Positions 1 to 10,398 of a stretch of 25,629 nt of DNA are shown here, one piece after another. Made by a program: the position numbers and the translations under genes. The stretch is from Seminavis robusta. Its lineage: Eukaryota > Bacillariophyta > Bacillariophyceae > Naviculales > Naviculaceae. Numbering within the stretch: the stretch's first letter is position 1; each line of letters opens with the position of its first letter. The stretch covers positions 6,290 to 31,918 of the forward strand of contig CAICTM010001314.1 in the NCBI GenBank assembly GCA_903772945.1, in the 5' to 3' direction. The notes below the pieces were generated by a model. It searched no databases. It had not been told where the DNA came from and saw only the letters and a program-made list of their open reading frames with translations.

Positions 1-954
1 GAGAATCAGTTTACGGGTCCGCTCCCTTCTGAGCTTGGCCTTTTGACGGCCTTGACCGTGCTGAGGTTCAACAAAAATCGCTTGAGGGGGACAATTACTT
101 CTGAGCTTGGGCTCCTGACCTCATTGAAACAGTTTTATCTTCATGGTAACCAGTTGACCGGTCCAGTTCCTTCTGAGTTTGGGGCATTTCCTGCTTTAAC
201 TGACCTGTTGTTGAATGACAACCAGTTCACTGGCCCAGTTCCCACGGAGTTCTGGCTCCTGACATCGTTGCAAGAGCTTTATCTCTATGACAATCAGTTC
301 ACCGGAACAGTCCCCACTGAAATTGGGGTGATGACATCTTTGACATCTCTGCGTCTTCACAACAATAACCTGACAGGAACACTGCCCAGCCAACTGAAAG
401 AATCAATGGGATTGACGCTATATGGGAACCAGTTCTCAGGAACTGTCCCAGGGCATCTTTGTTCTTTGCTGCGATGTGATTGTTCCCTAAATGAAACTCC
501 TCCTGTTTCCACCTGTTCTGACCTCATAGCAGCCCCACCTGATTGGCCTGGTCGGTTTCCAACCATTCCTGGATCTGTAATCCTGAACATCCATACTGAT
601 AAAGATCCACAGGAAACATCTTGGGCTTGGCAACAGCAAGAAACATACAACGGGACTGGTGCTTGGGACACGGTAGAGTCAGGTGGTCCACTGGAGTTTT
701 CATATTATCTTTACTCCTCTCTCTTCCCGGTCAGCCCCAACAACAGATATAGGCTGATTGTGTCTGACATTTATGGTGACGGTTTCTACGTCCCTGGTTG
801 GATTACTCTGACGGCAGCAAACAAAACGGTGTTGTATTCCTATGTCAGTACGGATGATCTCTTGTTTACCATTGAGAGTGACTTCTCTGAAATCGTCATT
901 GACATCGTTGTTGGAGCTGATGGTTCTCTTGGTGTCACCAATTCTACTGCATGA
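1..954 (+). CDS. Leucine-rich repeat surface/secreted protein with C-terminal beta-type domain (5' partial)
   Basis: The gene runs off the left edge. Frame 1 is open from base 1 and already reads LRR sequence (ENQFTGPLPSELG), so there is no true start inside the window. About six plant-type 24-residue LRRs follow (pattern LxxLxLxxNxLTGxxPxElG), ending near base 460. A Cys-containing cap comes next (RCDCSLNETPP, then VSTC), followed by a roughly 130-residue non-LRR domain. That domain starts with ILNIHTDKDPQETSWAW and contains YRLIVSDIYGDGF and PGWITLTAANKT. The D-x-x-P-x-E-T-S-W / SDxxGDG pattern recalls a domain often attached to diatom extracellular proteins. The TGA stop is at 952-954. Several N-x-S/T sites (NET, NGT, NKT, NST) fit an extracellular location. 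The ligand and function are unknown. The LRR call is firm and the C-terminal domain identity is inferred from memory of its motif. Confidence 0.88.
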   Translation, partial: ENQFTGPLPSELGLLTALTVLRFNKNRLRGTITSELGLLTSLKQFYLHGNQLTGPVPSEFGAFPALTDLLLNDNQFTGPVPTEFWLLTSLQELYLYDNQFTGTVPTEIGVMTSLTSLRLHNNNLTGTLPSQLKESMGLTLYGNQFSGTVPGHLCSLLRCDCSLNETPPVSTCSDLIAAPPDWPGRFPTIPGSVILNIHTDKDPQETSWAWQQQETYNGTGAWDTVESGGPLEFSYYLYSSLFPVSPNNRYRLIVSDIYGDGFYVPGWITLTAANKTVLYSYVSTDDLLFTIESDFSEIVIDIVVGADGSLGVTNSTA

Positions 955-1109
955 TGGTTCCATATAAATGAGTTTTATCTTTTTATGAATTCCATGTTGA
1001 ATATCTGTACTATCATACACGTACCAAACAACGATTGCCCTGCGGAAACGACCCATGATCGATCGATGCCATTATGCCATGTGCCTACACCACCGTGAAG
1101 GGGGCACGG

Positions 1110-1836
1110 CGAGCGCTGACGTTCAACCAAAATCGGTTGATGGGGACAATTTCTTCTGAGCTTGGGCTCCTAACCTCATTGGGGGGGGGGCTTCGGATTT
1201 ATCACAATCAGTTCACCGGAAGAATCCCCACTGAAATTGGTGTGATGACATCTTTGACATCTCTGGGTCTTCACAACAATAACCTGACAGGAACACTGCC
1301 CAGCCAACTGAATGCATTTATGGGGTTGAGACTGTATGATAATAAATTTTCAGGAAGTGTGCCAGAGCATCTTTGTTCTAAGGTGTGATTGTTCCCTAAA
1401 TGAAACTCCTCCCGTTTCCACATGTGCTGACCTCACAGAAGTTCCACCGGAGTGGCCTAGGCAATTTCCAACCAGAAGTGCTAATGTCATACTCAATATC
1501 CTTACTGATGACTTTCCACAAGACACATCATGGGTTTGGCAGAAGGAAACTAATGTAACTGGTGTTTGGGGCGCATTGGAATCAGGTGGTCCACTCGGCA
1601 GTAAAGATTTTCTTTACTCTTCTCTCTTCCCAGTGAACACTGACACAGCCTACAAACTGGTTGTGTCTGACGGTTTTGGTGGTGGTGTCAACATCCCTGG
1701 ATGGATCACTCTGACAGCCACCAACCAAACAGTGTTGTATTCTTTGGTAGCTGGGGAGGCCTTTTCTGAAATCACCATTGGCGTTTTGGTTGGAGAAGAT
1801 GGATCCGTTGATATCACCAATTCTACAACTCAGTGA
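1110..1836 (+). pseudogene. Truncated, frameshifted tandem copy of the upstream LRR gene
   Basis: This segment repeats the upstream LRR gene with high nucleotide similarity but is broken in three ways. Its 5' LRRs are missing, and similarity starts near 1110 (tgacgttcaaccaaaatcgg). Around a run of ten G (1181-1190) roughly two internal LRRs present in the first copy are absent, with GLLTSL followed directly by GGGLRIYHNQF. At 1380-1385 it is 5 nt shorter than the first copy (HLCSLLRCDC in copy 1), so the LRR frame ends at a TGA (1386-1388) after HLCSKV. The C-terminal domain continues intact in the next frame, from IFVLRCDCSLNETPP to ITNSTTQ, with its stop ending at 1836. The downstream domain is well conserved (DDFPQDTSWVWQ, DGFGGG, PGWITLTATNQT), so decay is recent, or the breaks are assembly errors at the homopolymer. 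A shorter ATG-initiated reading from 1074 exists, but its first codons lack similarity to copy 1. Confidence 0.75.
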
Positions 1837-2195
1837 TTCTATGCTACAATTTTCTCTGGGTAAACATATATATGCACTGTAGAGCATTGCGACATTCTCG
1901 TTTGGAGTGGACATGCTTCTGCCCTCATATTGTGCGGATGCAACACTGTGGCGTCATGGTTGATTCATTCTTTTGCTTCGTATTAATAGCTAGATTTGGA
2001 AATAGCTGCAGTGCGCGTTGTAGTGCTAGCTACGGTATGGTGGTTTGTCGATGGAAATGAATGCGCTATCCTTATTCTTATGCACGCACCAAGCAAACGA
2101 ATGATAAATTAAGTCAGCCGGAGCTGCGATACCTCGGCAGAAAGACAGATAGAAGAAGGAGGATCATGTTCGAGATTGCACCCATCTTTCAAGCC

Positions 2196-2238
2196 AGCCC
2201 TGGCGACAACACCCGACTACGTCGTGTGTTGCCGCCCG
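2196..2238. repeat. 43-bp hairpin direct repeat, copy 1
   Basis: This 43-bp unit is identical to the unit at 2279-2321. Inside it, the arms GGCGACAACACCCGAC and GTCGTGTGTTGCCGCC are inverted repeats (14 of 16 positions pair, loop TAC), so each unit can fold as a hairpin. Confidence 0.9.
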
Positions 2239-2278
2239 GTATCATTCATTCCCTCATTGCAACCTTCTTTATTAAGCT

Positions 2279-2321
2279 AGCCCTGGCGACAACACCCGAC
2301 TACGTCGTGTGTTGCCGCCCG
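2279..2321. repeat. 43-bp hairpin direct repeat, copy 2
   Basis: This is an exact second copy of 2196-2238, starting 83 bp downstream of the first start. The 40 bp between the copies is AT-rich and unrelated. The two stem mismatches are the same in both copies, so the duplication followed stem divergence, or selection keeps both. Confidence 0.9.
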
Positions 2322-3059
2322 CTACTCTATAATTTACCAGCTGCCATTCCCTTATTGTAACTCCAACCTTTACAGCTCCTGCTGGCTTATTGTGCTGTTG
2401 TGCTGATTGCACTAACCTTAAATATTAATGATTTATTCCTACCCCTAACTTGTATTGAACCATCAATGTTCAGTTTTGTTGGCTTATGACTATCTCTATC
2501 CTTATACTTTGGCTTCACCGGAATAGGAAATAGCATTAAAGGGGTTGAGAACTCAGGCAGTTTACCTGCCGAGGTAAAGTTGATCATGTTACGTTTTGTT
2601 TCTTCCAATCGTGTCTGCTTTATTCTCCTGTGGTTGTGTATTGCGGCCTAAAAAAAAACTAAACGTCTAATACTACAGAGGGGTGCTTTGAGGACACGAC
2701 TCTTTTAAGGTGCCAAATCCTGGTGGTCTGCCTCGATTGCGGTAGATCTAGCTTAGGTCCAGCTCTACTACCGGTAGTGAGCCGCGTTCCAAGTTGGTCT
2801 GGGCGTTGGTCCAGGAGTGGGGCCAGGGGTGACACAGACGAGTTGGGGGACTACTTGATTTTCTCCTGGACCCTTGTACCGTAGCTACCGTCGCAATTGG
2901 CTAGTACATTACAAGGCCTGCGTACTAATACATGCATTAACAAATATGAACTAAGGTGTCAAAGTGTAAAGGCAATTGCCTGCTTGTTTTGGGCTGCTGA
3001 GACAAGATGCACAAGGGAGGAGAGCAACAGGTTTGTGCTGTTTCGCACCACCACAAGTT

Positions 3060-6000
3060 CTATGCTGAGAGTTCCCGAGAGTAGACACCACTCGTCTTCG
3101 TGGACTGTGCTTCTTCTTCCTCCGCGGCCAGTCTCTTGGCAGCAAAGTAGCGACGGATGCCATTGATACCAAAGTATTCGAACGCGGAAACGGCCACTGT
3201 GTTCGCCGCAATAATGACATATATCTTCCATTGAAAGTCATCCGGCATCATTGTTGTATTGAAGCTGTTTTGGATGGGGATGACAGCAAAGCCGCCAGTC
3301 ACCCCACCAACGACGTTTTCATTCACGCAGTTGACGCGCCAGAAGCAGGAGAGCTTGGACGGCACAAATATAATGTACGTGTGAATGAAACAACACGCAA
3401 TGACAAGGAGGACAAAGACATAGTTTCGGAACCAACCAGCCCTGAATTCATAGCCAAAGTTCAGTGCAATCGCAGAAGAGATGTACTGTGCCCCAGTAAC
3501 CAAAAAGATCACTTGAGTCTCGTAGTTGTCTCCAATCACAAGGGCGTTCAGCAAGTCGGTTGGCACCCACTGACGGCACTGGAACCAGTCTTGCTGAAAG
3601 AGCACAGCAAGGGCAATGACAGTAAAGATGAAGTGGAAAGTAATCATGAAAAACACGGACATGACGGTTTGCAGACCCAAAATGGAAGCTGTGGGGCGTG
3701 TCTTTGCAAGGCTCTTAGCTGCTCGCGCAAGGGGAAGAGTGTAAGCCAACGTAATGGGCCAGACTCCATCAATCCACACCCAATTCCATTCGGCAAAGGC
3801 TGGCGGAAAGAAGAACGGTGAGCTCCATCATCTTACTACCAACAGCACGCGGCCAATGTTAATACAAAGCAAGTACTCACTGATCTGGAAATAAGCATTC
3901 ATAATCTGGTTCATCGTTGTGATTTGACCATACATGATGATGAATTTGTACACCGCAAAGGCAGAAGCCAGAGCGCAACGACCCTCCTTCAAAACCTCCA
4001 CAACAGACGTGATGGAACGATCCATAGAAGTGAAGGGCGAGCAAATGCTTGCTTCGGCGTCGCTGAGGGCTACTCCTACGTGTGCAGCCTTGAGGGCACC
4101 GCAGTCGTTGCCACCATCACCAACCATGCAAGTGATGAAACCCAACTCCACAAATGTATCCACCACAGAAACTTTGTCGTGGGGGGTGCAGCGTCCAAAC
4201 ACACGAACGAACGGGGCCATGTACTTTGCAAGCTTGGGATCCGTCCTGAGGAGAGCCAACCATGCGGAGCCCGAGAGAGCAATTTCAATGTCATTGGTTT
4301 CCAGGCGCTCTCTAGAAGGCATCGTTGAAGCCATTCCAGTCTCATCTGTCCACACAATCTCGCCGTCAGCGCCTTCTGTATTGATTGTACCAAGGACAAC
4401 CTTTTTGGCCCGCGACATTATGCCTGCTTCGCGCGCTACCCTGATACCCACGAGAGTGTTGTCGCCTGTCACAACAGTAGATTCCACGCTACCATCGCTC
4501 AGCTGACGAATGACATCAGGAGTTTCCTCTCGGATGGTATTCAAAAAGTTGATGACGCCAAGGTAGGTACAATCTTTCTCTACATCATCGCGAACGATCG
4601 AGGCCACCGTGGCTGCATCAATGGGTTTGGTAGCCACCGAAATCTGGTAGACTCCTTCGGAAGCGCTTTGACGCAAGCTGGAGTGGAAGTCGGAGGGAAG
4701 GCTTGTTGCCTGACAAATCTTGGAAACACTTTCCCCACTTCCCTTGACAAAGGCCACAAACGTGCCATCTGGGAGCTTGACAATGACGCTTTGGGTCATT
4801 CGATGATGGTCAAAATCAAAATGTCGAACGATTTCCAGTTCGCCTCCGGTTTTGTCCATAATGACGGGTGAGGATCCCTCTCCTTCACGAAACGATGCAC
4901 CACTGGACAAAAACATGGTCTTGTCGACGGGATTTCCAATCAGTTGCCCCCCCTTGGTTCGTGCCACGGAATGACAGCAAGACATGGCCGTGGTCAAGGT
5001 GTCGGTTTGCCAGTTGTCGGCAGGTTTTGCCGATTGAAAGTCCAGTCCCTGCTTGGTAATCGTGCCTGTTTTATCAAAGAAACACAGAGATACCTTCCCG
5101 GCGATCAAAATGCTCTCGGAATTGGCACAAGCAATTCTTTTCTTTGCCAGTCGCAGATCAGAGACTCCGACGGACACGGTGAATGTGGTGGGGAGCAAGG
5201 GAGGGATGGCGGATGCAACCACGTAACTGTGTACAAGCAAGGAGGAGGAGGAGATTAGAGAAGGAGTCATGCCGAGATGGAGGAAAGGTGGGAGAAACGG
5301 TTGTTGCACACTCACATTCCATAAAAGAAACCAACCACCGCTCCCTCATCGCCCACGAGAGCAATCACAATACAGAATCCCACAATCGCATACAGAATGA
5401 GAATTCCCATGACAATGTAGACTTCCTGATCAAACTTGAATCCATGACGACGAAAGGAGAAAATCTCGCGCAGCAGTTCTCCCTTGGCCGTGTAGGACGC
5501 CGTCTTCATGACAATGGCCTTTGCTTCTTCTGCTTCCAGCACAGTGGTTCCAGCGGAAATGGTGTGTCGTTTGTGCGTTCCCGGAGCATATGCAGTCTTT
5601 GGTTCCGAGGTATCCAACGGTGTCTTGACCATGGGCGTGGCCTCACCCGTCAGGGCACTCTCATCCAACAAGGTATCATTTCCCGACAGCAACACCATGT
5701 CACAGTAGGTCACACCGGGTGTCACCTTGACGATATCCCCGGGCACAAGACTGGTTTGATCGACTTGCGTCCATGCTCCATTGCGCAGCACCGTGGCCTT
5801 GCCTTCGACGTGGGTAATTTTGTAGAGATTGCAGAGATTGCGGTAGTGAAATATGGAAACGGTAATGGCACTGATAGTAATGGTGAATGCAATCACCATG
5901 GCCATGTAAAAGTAATAGAGTGGGAACCATGTCCATACCATGTAGAGCTGGTACGTGTAGAATGGTTTGTTGAATTCTTCGCCCAAGACTTTCCAAAACG

Positions 6001-7339
6001 ATGGTTGTTCCATTTCAATAATATTTCGTCCAATCACTTGGTATCGTTCCGCGACTTGATCCTCCGACAAGCCTGATTCGGTGTCTCCCTTGCGGGCAAT
6101 GTCCCCCAGGGTCTCTCCGACTGTCCAAGAACCGGGCAAAAAGATCATTTCGTTTTGACTGGTTTGGGTGTTGGCATTTTCAGCATCTTCTGTTTCTTCT
6201 TCCTCCTCTTCCGTCTTGTCCATGGTTGTTGCATCCTTGCGATCCACCAAATTGTAGCGTCGTAACAAAAAGACAAAGGAGCGGGTTCCCGTGGTGGGAT
6301 CCTTTTGCACTTTGCAATATTGATAAATGCCCTGGTTGCGCAAGGGAGCATCGACGTCGGAAAAGACAAATGCCATGGCCGAATTGATACCGGCAAACAA
6401 TGTTTCAAATCCCTTCTTGATTTTGCTCCAGGTACTGGTGAGTTGTGCCGTTTCTTTCATTTCTTGTTTTTGTTTCAAAAAGACGGCCACATGAGTGGCA
6501 TCTCGGAGGTTGCAACGACGCAAAAAGAGAGAACTAATACTGTAGGGCCATTTGAGGGCAAAACACCAGGCGAATCCGACCCCCCAAACGATAATGAATG
6601 TTTTCAAGAGTTGTTCTTCATCTTCAAAATGCAATTTCAATCCGTCCACTTGCCACTGTTCGTTCCACTTGTAATATTGGAGTGTCAAGAAGATCATACA
6701 GGCGGACCATCCCCAAAAAGTGAGACAGACCAGCACAAAGAGCAGCAATCCAATGGGATGAATCTTGTATCCAGTTTGTGTACAGGTTGTGTCCGTATTG
6801 GTATTGGTGACTTTGGCATCCACTTGGAGTGTTTGCGTGGATCCTTGTACTGGAAGTAGTCGTTGATTGACGGCGCACCAGAGGAGCATAAATAGCGTCA
6901 CGGCCGACGCCCAGACATATCCTACTATATAGGCGGGTTCCGTGAATGTCAGCAATTCCGTCTCGTAGAGCGATTCCAATTCGCCACAGTTGGTTTCATT
7001 GTCGTACAAGTGTCCGTACTTCTCTTGGCATTGATCAAATGTATCGTCAATGCGATGACACGCCACAGGTGCACAGTCAAAGGCACAGGGCGTTTCCAGT
7101 TCTTCGTCATCATCACAGACAGAAGCACAACTGCCATCGGCACAGAGCGTCTCGTTGAAATTGGGACATGCCATTTCGGATGGACAATCGTCGACCGTAG
7201 CCACACAGACTTGAGCACACGTCGTCAAAGCGGGACAATTAAACGTCGGATCCACCGTATCTCCAAAGTCTGCTTGGGTGAACGACGCCAGAAGCAGCAG
7301 CCAAACCGCCGCCGCCATGGCGATGGGAAGTTTCATCAT
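3060..7339 (-). CDS. P5B-type P-type ATPase (ATP13A family) with signal peptide and Cys-rich luminal head
   Basis: Three exons: 7339-5316, 5226-3881 and 3799-3060. Introns are 5315-5227 (GTGAGT...CAG) and 3880-3800 (GTGAGT...CAG). The phases join cleanly to 1369 aa. P-ATPase landmarks in order are TGEA (564-567) in the A domain, PPLLP (683-687) in M4, FDKTGTIT with phosphorylated Asp726, KGSGE in the N domain, TGDN, and GDGGNDCGALKAAHVG (about 1044) followed by EASICSPFTS. The last block and the overall topology are diagnostic of P5B; ATP13A2 of this group exports polyamines from lysosomes, but the substrate here is unknown. The N-terminus is odd. A signal peptide (residues 1-23, hydrophobic VWLLLLASFTQA) precedes about 100 residues with some 13 Cys and an N-glycosylation site before the first membrane helix near 135. 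Other deviations are PPLLP instead of the usual P5B PPALP, TGEA instead of TGES, and GDGGND instead of GDGAND. An acidic run (about 368-385) lies before the catalytic core. The probable site is an endomembrane or plasma membrane. Confidence 0.9.
3800..3880 (-). other. P5B ATPase intron 2
   Basis: This 81-bp intron has donor GTGAGT and acceptor CGCCAG. Its removal joins NAYFQI to TFAEWNWVWIDGVWP within the membrane-helix bundle. Confidence 0.85.
5227..5315 (-). other. P5B ATPase intron 1
   Basis: This 89-bp intron has donor GTGAGT and acceptor ACAG on the minus strand. Removing it joins FFYGI to YVVASAIPPLLP, the conserved M4 region, in frame. Both flanking frames read into stops or nonsense if it is retained. 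Confidence 0.85.
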
Positions 7340-8301
7340 CGTCCAAGGAATGATGATGATGATGATTTTTGTTGTTGTAAAAGGCAGACCTAGCTAGGAT
7401 TTTGTTTCTTTCTTTTTTATGGGATAGTGAGGGAAGAAAGAAAGGAGCTACCTACTCTGCCACACGTACATGAAGATCAGCAGGGTAACTTATAGACTTC
7501 TCTATCCTGAAGAAGAACCTTGCCTGCATAGATACCGCACTGCAAAAAGATCCTGGCTTCCGCATGCCTAAAATGAAGAAGAAATGAGCCCGGGACAAAG
7601 CAATGCCGCACACTGCACAGCGGACCCTGTGAGCTGTCGCTCAACCTGTACGGTAGCATGTTCAGCCACACAAAAGAACACTGGATTAACTCTTCTTGAC
7701 GTGGTTCTTGCTTACTAGGGCGTGACACTTAACTGCTTTGTACATTCTTTCGCAATTCTTTAAGAATCCTTTAACTCTTGTGCTTCTCGAAAAGAACACT
7801 CGTACACCAGGTTCGTGAATGGTACCGATCGTACAGTACCTACAGACAGGTACGGTACCATACTGTACATGTGGGGTTGCTTGAGAAGTCAATGTGAGCT
7901 CCCCACCGGTACGGAGCTAGTAGCTACCGTACCGGTAGCAAGTAAGTATTCATACTCTTCTGGGCAACAAAACTGTTGGTGAATGCTACGCTAAAGCAGC
8001 TTATAAATAACAGGTTGAGCAGCTTTGAAGCTACCGTAGCTACAATAGCTAGCTAGAGCCAGCTTTGCTCTCACCTGGCCGGGACGTTGGGGTCCCTTTT
8101 GCGACATAAATAAATGCACAAGCTGCTCCCTCCATGGCGGTTGCCTCACCTTCAAAGCTTCAATGCAGCCAGCACACGCAACAATGTCACAGTGCCGCAG
8201 TACATGTACTGGTCAGCTCGTCCCGGTGACACCACCACGGGGATCATTATTTCTCTCTACCGGCAGCTACTGTACATCATGTAGTCTACCATACCTGGGC
8301 A

Positions 8302-8337
<36 letters not shown>

Positions 8338-8836
8338 CACGGACTGACATGCACGGGGAGTTTGAAGCTGTTCCTCAGAGGAGCGGGATGTTGAGCTCCC
8401 CTCCTTGCTGCCTTGCTTCGCCTTCAATAACTGCATGGGATCATCGTTGGTGGGGCAAGGCTCGTGGCTCTACTTGTATCCGACGGCCCAAAAAGGACCA
8501 CTGCAGCTTTGATACTAAAAGAAATCCTCCGTGCCACTCTAGAGCTAGCTAGCTCGAGTAGAGGGGTTGGCGGCAGGGAAGCTACAGTAAAGGTAGTAGA
8601 CACTTGGGAGTTTCCAAAAAGCATGTAGTACATGGACATGTACGTACAGTACTAGCTAGCTAGCTAGTAAAGGTGAGTAAAAAGATCCAGGGTCTGGCAT
8701 CGGACCGAACCTTCCCTTGATGAATACCTCCAGCCTTATACAAGGAAAGAGAGATGGGGTAAATATTGGTGGAAGCGTTTTTCCACAGGATGTTGGGCAA
8801 CAACAAGATGACCATCAACACCGCAACATGAGGAAC
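7340..8836. other. Divergent intergenic region between the ATPase and the Cys-rich gene
   Basis: No supported gene. The region holds the likely promoters of both flanking genes, an (AAGC)8 microsatellite, and many CTAG/GCTAGCTAG and GGTACC/ACCGGT palindromic words (for example 7845-7935 and 8640-8670). The open frame across the AAGC repeat is a by-product of the repeat. Confidence 0.55.
8304..8335. repeat. (AAGC)8 microsatellite
   Basis: Eight perfect AAGC units. The same tetranucleotide recurs at 12507-12522 and 13025-13040 inside introns of the ABC transporter gene. Confidence 0.95.
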
Positions 8837-9595
8837 ATGAAGAGCAGCAACACCAACAACACCAACAAGAAGAAGAATACCCTGGTAGTGGCACTTTCGG
8901 CTCTTGGAGGAGTGCTGGCTGGCGATGAGGGGGTAGCCATTGACGATGAGTATTGCTACAAGCCTTCGTCCGACAACGATCACCCCATTCGATGCGTCAA
9001 CGATCAGTCCAATCAAGTGACTCATGTGCCGTGTGTTTCCTACACGGATCATCCGGCACAACCCGATTGGGGATGCACGGATCGTGAACCTCTCTGTATC
9101 ACTAGTACTGGTGTAGATGATTCTGTGGGACTACCGCCACACATCGGCACCCACTGTGCTCCGTATCCCTGTTGAAAGAAGGTGGAGCTCCGAATCGACG
9201 AAGGATGTACCCAAGAACAACCTCGTTGTGTCGATGCGTTGGGACAGGATGCTTTGCCCGGTGCGTTTGGAATACAGTGTATCGAAGCACCCGCAGTCGA
9301 GCAAGACATTGTTTCCGCCACCAGTAGTAAAAAGATGGGTCTCTGGGGACTCATGGCACCCAACAAAAATACTAATAATGCGCAAGCCTTTGGAATGGCC
9401 CAGTACAACCCAAATAATGCCACTGAAGATGAATTCGAAATTACATCCCTTTGCAACGGATGTCCCTTGTCGAACCAAGGAAGGGATTGTGAATCCAACA
9501 AGACATGTGATACCCTGGGAGGCGTCCACATGACCAGTTCTACGACCCAACCAACTGCTGCCACTACTACTACTACTGGCGTGTATGCGTGGTAG
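8837..9595 (+). pseudogene. Cys-rich secreted protein gene interrupted by an in-frame TGA
   Basis: From ATG 8837 (or 8828) the frame reads a Lys-rich start, a hydrophobic stretch (TLVVALSALGGVLA) that looks like a signal peptide, then Cys-rich sequence ending HCAPYPC and a TGA at 9173-9175. The same frame continues without another stop to TAG 9593-9595. Two related modules are visible. DWGCTDREPLCI..G..C lies just before the TGA and DEGCTQEQPRCV..G..C just after it, so both sides are coding and form one protein of about 252 codons. Only about 35 nt lie between the end of the first module and the start of the second, too few for an intron. A nonsense mutation or base error is most likely, and readthrough or selenocysteine cannot be excluded. 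The C-terminus is Thr-rich (TTQPTAATTTTTG). A longer start at 8717 would put 40 residues before the signal peptide and is less likely. Function unknown; probably extracellular. Confidence 0.6.
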
Positions 9596-10269
9596 AGTGC
9601 TGCATTCTTGATTTGAGTGGCTTCCAAAAGCATGTCGTGTCATCCATTTAGAAAAGTTCCAATGCGTATTCATTCATTCCTATACCTGCTACTGTACGTA
9701 TATTCCAAAGTAACCTTTACTTGCCTTTACTACACTTATTTATTGCTTTCGTTTTTGTACATTTGTGCTATTTTCATTGTGGAGCTTCATTCATTTGATG
9801 CAGTACCGTATCTGGCACGTCTTGCTAAAGCACAGCCGCAGGTTACTCTTCGGCATTTACACACCGAGTCAAAGTAACCGTCCTTGCTTCGGCTGTCTCT
9901 TGGAATCGATCGCGTTGGCTTTGACTAAAGCATCTACCGGTACGCTGTACCGGAACCATGGCAGGGGACAAACCACATTTTGCCTGCCTGACGGACATTG
10001 GAATATCCAAGTGGAGCGGGCTTGGTTTGAGGAAGACTCACTCAGCAATGTGTGGTGGAGAGACGACGCGGGAACTGGTAAACCCTTCCAACTTAATCTC
10101 AGTCTCTACAGAATCGAATCGAAACTGCTTCTATTGTCGGACCATCATCAATGCCACCATCATCCGTAGCATTGCTATCTGGCAGAGCCATTATTAGACA
10201 ACAGCAGTGGCTTCGGGAGCAAAGAGGCCGCCTGGTGAAGTGCCTGCGTTGTGCAATGCATGGAGCCAG

Positions 10270-10398
10270 CTACTTCATCTTCTTAGCCTTCTCGCGCTGG
10301 GAAACGGCCTTCTCAACTGTGATACCGCGCTCCCAATGACCTGGAGAGTCAACGTCCACAAGGGAGAAATCAAAGATACAATCCATACCCCAATTCAT
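10270..10398 (-). CDS. Unrecognised 42-codon C-terminal exon or gene remnant
   Basis: On the minus strand, ATG at 10398 opens MNWGMDCIFDFSLVDVDS, continues with PGHWERGITVEKAVSQREKA, and ends KKMK then TAG (10270-10272). The composition (amphipathic start, charged KAKKMK tail) looks like real protein and not like random intergenic frame. Upstream in the same frame there is PGQHEN and then a TAG that coincides with a good acceptor-like sequence (CTTGTTCTCATCATTGTAG), so this may be the last exon of a gene whose earlier exons I could not find, or a pseudogene fragment. I do not recognise the family. Confidence 0.3.
   Translation of the reverse strand: MNWGMDCIFDFSLVDVDSPGHWERGITVEKAVSQREKAKKMK

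Larger units (their letters stand above)
1837..3059. other. Intergenic region between the LRR pair and the P5B ATPase
   Basis: No gene is supported on either strand. Open frames of 70-100 codons here are low-complexity or overlap the hairpin repeat and have no recognisable motif. The stretch contains the 43-bp duplicated hairpin, an A-run near 2650-2659, and GT/GG-rich sequence at about 2780-2860. It serves as the 3' flank of both the LRR copy (+) and the ATPase (-), which converge here. Confidence 0.6.

Noticed and set aside
2196..2321. CRISPR-like array
   Set aside because: There are only two units and the context is eukaryotic nuclear DNA with introns; the hairpin duplication does not fit a CRISPR array.
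2387..2608. 73-codon minus-strand frame, possibly a retroelement scrap
   Set aside because: It has no catalytic or structural motif of a retroelement, no neighbours of that type, and a length expected by chance.
8163..8552. 129-codon plus-strand frame across the AAGC array
   Set aside because: Its length comes from the stop-free AAGC repeat (NKQASKQASKQ) and no motif is present.
9113..9178. A 66-nt intron that would remove the TGA at 9173-9175
   Set aside because: It starts GTAGAT and ends AAAG and keeps frame, but it would delete part of the first Cys module (up to GTHC) that is matched by the second module, and the acceptor tract is poor.
9049..9633. 194-codon minus-strand frame
   Set aside because: It is antisense to the Cys-rich gene, whose repeated Cys modules and signal peptide are better coding evidence. 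The minus frame has no recognisable domain.
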